Origin: Saprospiraceae bacterium
Lineage (GTDB): Bacteria; Bacteroidota; Bacteroidia; Chitinophagales; Saprospiraceae
DNA length: 39,101 nucleotides
Direction of reading: 5' to 3'
NCBI GenBank assembly: GCA_029262975.1
Contig: JAJCYJ010000801.1
Span: 1 to 39,101 of the forward strand
A model generated the notes under the pieces. It had not been told where the DNA came from. It searched no databases and saw only the letters and a list, made by a program, of their open reading frames with translations. Made by a program: the position numbers and the translations under genes. Of the stretch, positions 36,683-39,101 are shown one piece after another; within the stretch, counting starts at the first letter, position 1, and each line of letters starts with the position of its first letter.

Positions 36683-38362
36683 TCAAACATCTATTATACC
36701 TCTGGTTTCATATACACTTGTATCTTCTTTTTCATTTCTTAATGCAGTCCAACATCCTATTGCCATAACAACAGATACCGGCCCATCTACTTTTTCTCTA
36801 CTTTTTTTCTTGTCTATTTTTATATTTTCAGCAGGGTCAATACTCAATTCTATATTTCCAATCATCCATCTCATCATAGGGTTTCCATCGTGAATTATCT
36901 TACCAGCCTTAACAAGTGCGATAAATTCTTTTGTTGGCTCGCTCATATCCTTAAATCCTTGACCAAATAATAATCCTTCTATTCCTTCTTTCTCTAAATT
37001 CTGTAATAAACCATTGAATGCACCCCACCTATCAAAGGTAAAACTTTCTATATCGTAAATTTCGTGAAGATTTAAAATATCACTAGTCATTTTATCATAG
37101 CTAATAATATCCTCCCCACATTCATTGACCCATCCGTCCATCTTCCATTGTTTATAATTTCCTATTTCATTTTTCTTTTCGATTGTATTTTTTGGAATCC
37201 AAAAATTTGTCTTTAAATATATTGGCTCGCCTTCTTTGTCGGGAGGAAATAATAATGGGAAGGAATTGGTGTCCATTTTTGCTGCTAAATCTAATCCTCC
37301 ATAGCATCTTCTACCAGTCAGGTCTGGTAATTCACCCCTACAAGATTGCCATTCTTCATCTGAAATACAAGCCATGCTGGAATCTGTCCATATATTGAGA
37401 TTTTTCGTCTTGAATTGCACCTCTTTCACTACCCCTTTATTAATAGCATCGTTTAATTCTTCCCTCATATACCTCCAGGTCGGAGTAATTCCTATGTTTG
37501 GATTTGATTTTACCCATACTTTTTCATCCTTCCAATCATCATCTTCGTCCAAAGTGAAGATGATGGCGAATAAACTATCGTCTTTTTTGATTCCCTGTAG
37601 TACTTCTGTAGCTAATTTACGCTCTATAGAATAGCAAGGATATTGTTTTTCAAATCCTGCCGTAGTAATAATAAACAACATTGGCTGTTCTCTAGATCCC
37701 ATTCCAGTTCTTATAACTTCTAATAGATCACTATCTACGTGCGCGTGGTATTCATCAATAATTCCTGCGTGAGGATTTAATCCATCTTCTTTATCTGAGT
37801 TGTTGCTCAGCGGTTCAAACTTAGAATTTGTTTCTAACATTGAAATATTACTTACTCCAACTATGGTTTGTTTTCTAATCGAAGCACTATCTTCTCTTAA
37901 TTTGATAATCATTTGTCTGGCAGCGTTAAAGACTATCTTTGCCTGTGGTAATTTTGTTGCAGCAGTGTAAACTTCTGCCCCAAATTCACCATCCTTTAGA
38001 AATAAAAAATTAGAAACTACTGCTGCCTCTTCACTTTTTCCATTCTTTCTCGCTACTTCTTGGTATGATTTTCTATATCTACGCGTCCCATCTAGATTCA
38101 TCCATCCAAATAACACCCAATATTTAAAAACTTGCTGTGGTGAAAACTCAATATACCTACCTTCTTTAGCTAATTTACCCTTGGTGTACTTACAATAAGA
38201 TGAAAAAGTAAGAAACCTGACGGCTGCTGCCTCATCGAAATAAATATCATCCCTTTCTAAATCTTTCAAATGTCTGTCTATTGCAAGTTTCACCCAATTA
38301 CAAACTAAGACTTTACCACTCTTCGCATCTCTGATATATTTATCTGTTATTTTTTTATACAT
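36683..38362 (-). CDS. large terminase subunit
   Basis: A 559-residue terminase ATPase-nuclease. The Walker A-like A-R-K-N-G-K-S-E (104-111) and Walker B I-I-D-E (201-204) lie in the N-terminal ATPase; Y-G-G-L-D-L-A (Asp358) starts the RNase-H-like nuclease domain, with F-T-F-D-R-W later. This pattern matches Terminase_1/HK97-type enzymes, usually found with a P27 small subunit, as here. HK97-like systems package by cos cutting; here the mode is not proven. Confidence 0.95.
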   Translation of the reverse strand: MYKKITDKYIRDAKSGKVLVCNWVKLAIDRHLKDLERDDIYFDEAAAVRFLTFSSYCKYTKGKLAKEGRYIEFSPQQVFKYWVLFGWMNLDGTRRYRKSYQEVARKNGKSEEAAVVSNFLFLKDGEFGAEVYTAATKLPQAKIVFNAARQMIIKLREDSASIRKQTIVGVSNISMLETNSKFEPLSNNSDKEDGLNPHAGIIDEYHAHVDSDLLEVIRTGMGSREQPMLFIITTAGFEKQYPCYSIERKLATEVLQGIKKDDSLFAIIFTLDEDDDWKDEKVWVKSNPNIGITPTWRYMREELNDAINKGVVKEVQFKTKNLNIWTDSSMACISDEEWQSCRGELPDLTGRRCYGGLDLAAKMDTNSFPLLFPPDKEGEPIYLKTNFWIPKNTIEKKNEIGNYKQWKMDGWVNECGEDIISYDKMTSDILNLHEIYDIESFTFDRWGAFNGLLQNLEKEGIEGLLFGQGFKDMSEPTKEFIALVKAGKIIHDGNPMMRWMIGNIELSIDPAENIKIDKKKSREKVDGPVSVVMAIGCWTALRNEKEDTSVYETRGIIDV

Positions 38363-38805
38363 TATAAATTAGCCAAAGGATCAATATCCTTCTTCTTCTT
38401 TTCTACCTCAATTTTAGTCCTTGCTAATGGTGTTAACCCAAACTCTTTAGCTAACTTATACGCTATCTCGAATGCTTTTGTTTTTATAGTAAAATGAGGA
38501 CTAACATTTTCATAATCGGATTTTTTAAACTTTATAGTATTTCCTTTTTTTCTTAAAATATCTATTGAGTCGAAATATATTCCAACTTCATTGCAATACA
38601 TTAGCAACATTGTAGTATCACATTCTGAAAATACTCCCCCATCTATCAACAATTTAGTTTGAGCATTCCACTCTTCGATAGCATAACTATTTATTAAGCC
38701 TTCGGGGACAAAAGATTCAGTTACGGCAGGAAGTTCTAAAGTTTCTTTCTCTCTACTTTTTTTTAACGTTCCTTTTAATTTCTTTTCCGCAGCAGTCTTG
38801 GTCAT
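38362..38805 (-). CDS. small terminase subunit, P27 family
   Basis: A 147-residue protein with the P27/Terminase_4 layout: basic start, W-N-A-Q-T-K-L-L-I-D-G-G-V-F-S-E-C-D near 45-62, and the final L-A-K-E-F-G-L-T-P-L-A-R-T-K-I that is the family's best hallmark. It recognises the packaging site. Overlaps the large subunit by one base. Confidence 0.88.
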   Translation of the reverse strand: MTKTAAEKKLKGTLKKSREKETLELPAVTESFVPEGLINSYAIEEWNAQTKLLIDGGVFSECDTTMLLMYCNEVGIYFDSIDILRKKGNTIKFKKSDYENVSPHFTIKTKAFEIAYKLAKEFGLTPLARTKIEVEKKKKDIDPLANL

Positions 38806-38999
38806 AAGTCTATAAATGTTATTATTAATTTTTTTTTCGTTACCGATGCTATCCTTTCTAAAATATTTATAGTAATATTTATCCTACCACTTTCTAAATT
38901 AGAATAGTGAACCCTAGACACTCCTATGGCTTCAGCAAACTGAGTTTGATTATTTCCATACTCATTTCTAACCCTCTTTATTTCCTTATGTAATTTCAT
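38802..38999 (-). CDS. small XRE/Cro-like regulator
   Basis: A 65-residue helix-turn-helix protein: N-N-Q-T-Q-F-A-E-A-I-G-V-S-R-V-H-Y-S-N-L-E-S-G-R. It has no other domain. It overlaps the small terminase start by 4 bp and probably represses its own promoter, which lies within an imperfect palindrome just upstream. Confidence 0.85.
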   Translation of the reverse strand: MKLHKEIKRVRNEYGNNQTQFAEAIGVSRVHYSNLESGRINITINILERIASVTKKKLIITFIDL

Positions 39000-39001
39000 T
39001 G

Positions 39002-39037
39002 TTTACTAAATATCGAATATTGTAAAGTACAAACATA
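39002..39037 (-). promoter_or_regulatory. promoter TATGTTTG with imperfect palindrome
   Basis: TATGTTTG lies at 39030-39037. Between it and the ATG is TTTAC...AATATCGAATATT...GTAAA (39002-39026), an imperfect palindrome suited to a Cro-like dimer. A C-run (G-run on the minus strand) lies upstream near the window end; nothing else is seen there. Confidence 0.4.
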
Positions 39038-39101
39038 CTAATTATATTTTATATGTCACACACCCCCCCTCCTCTAAAAAGTGGATGCAAAAAAGCGAGA
39101 G

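Noticed and set aside
39056-39075. C-run near the window end as a cos site
   Set aside because: No paired cleavage motif or terminal repeat could be identified; only its nearness to the terminase is suggestive.
1-39101. CRISPR arrays, tRNA genes, integrase, reverse transcriptase or insertion sequences
   Set aside because: No spaced repeats, cloverleaf patterns or matching protein motifs were found on either strand.

Overview
The window looks like a complete or nearly complete genome of a tailed siphovirus (or prophage) of a Flavobacteriia/Bacteroidota host. DNA is strongly AT-rich. Intergenic gaps repeatedly carry the Bacteroidota promoter box TAnnTTTG, and most genes lack a Shine-Dalgarno sequence. 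Almost everything is on the minus strand, so read it from high to low coordinates. The one plus-strand block is 30.5-33.0 kb. No rRNA, tRNA, CRISPR array, integrase, DNA polymerase or helicase was seen.

Layout in transcription order. (1) 39.0-36.7 kb: small Cro/XRE regulator, P27-type small terminase, large terminase. (2) 36.6-34.8 kb: own promoter, small conserved structural protein, LamG-like protein, SGNH/sialate-esterase-like hydrolase. (3) 34.8-33.3 kb: lysis cassette with a coiled-coil membrane protein, M15 endolysin, holin-like peptide, and two overlapping spanin-like genes. (4) 33.0-30.5 kb, plus strand: a HigBA/RelE-like toxin-antitoxin candidate, a DUF6941-like protein, HicBA, and a membrane protein. 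(5) 30.5-28.9 kb: AT-rich non-coding stretch, a structured RNA leader and a lipoprotein gene. (6) 28.9-20.0 kb: early/replication operon behind a palindrome-covered promoter, with YqaJ exonuclease, OB-like and NinB-like proteins, a stand-alone DnaA domain IV, a DUF6291-like protein, VRR-NUC nuclease, DUF3850, a truncated YopX and many small proteins. (7) 20.0-15.1 kb: a glycan cassette of six glycosyltransferases (including GT25, GT11 and GT6), a ParB-like protein and a methyltransferase. (8) 15.1-11.8 kb: promoter, portal, S78 protease, HK97-fold capsid, strong terminator. (9) 11.7-1.3 kb: connector, a seventh glycosyltransferase, head closure, tail completion, tail tube, frameshifted chaperone pair, tape measure and tail tip/fibre proteins. 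(10) 1.3-0.1 kb: small protein, HNH nuclease, Fis-like HTH protein. Joined end to start, HNH and regulators would sit just before the terminase, which suggests a circular or circularly permuted genome.

Most striking is the glycan cassette. A fucosyltransferase of GT11 type lies two genes before a GT6 enzyme with all the hallmarks of the ABO histo-blood-group transferase family, and a GT25 enzyme precedes both. Together they could build a Fuc-alpha-1,2-Gal core capped with alpha-1,3-Gal/GalNAc, on the virion or on the host surface. Other points of interest are a programmed -1 frameshift (A_AAA_AAG) missed by the ORF track, a perfect 35-bp palindrome inside the tape-measure gene, several leader RNAs with mutually exclusive pairings, promoter-overlapping palindromes that look like operators, and a possible short RNA next to the lysis genes.
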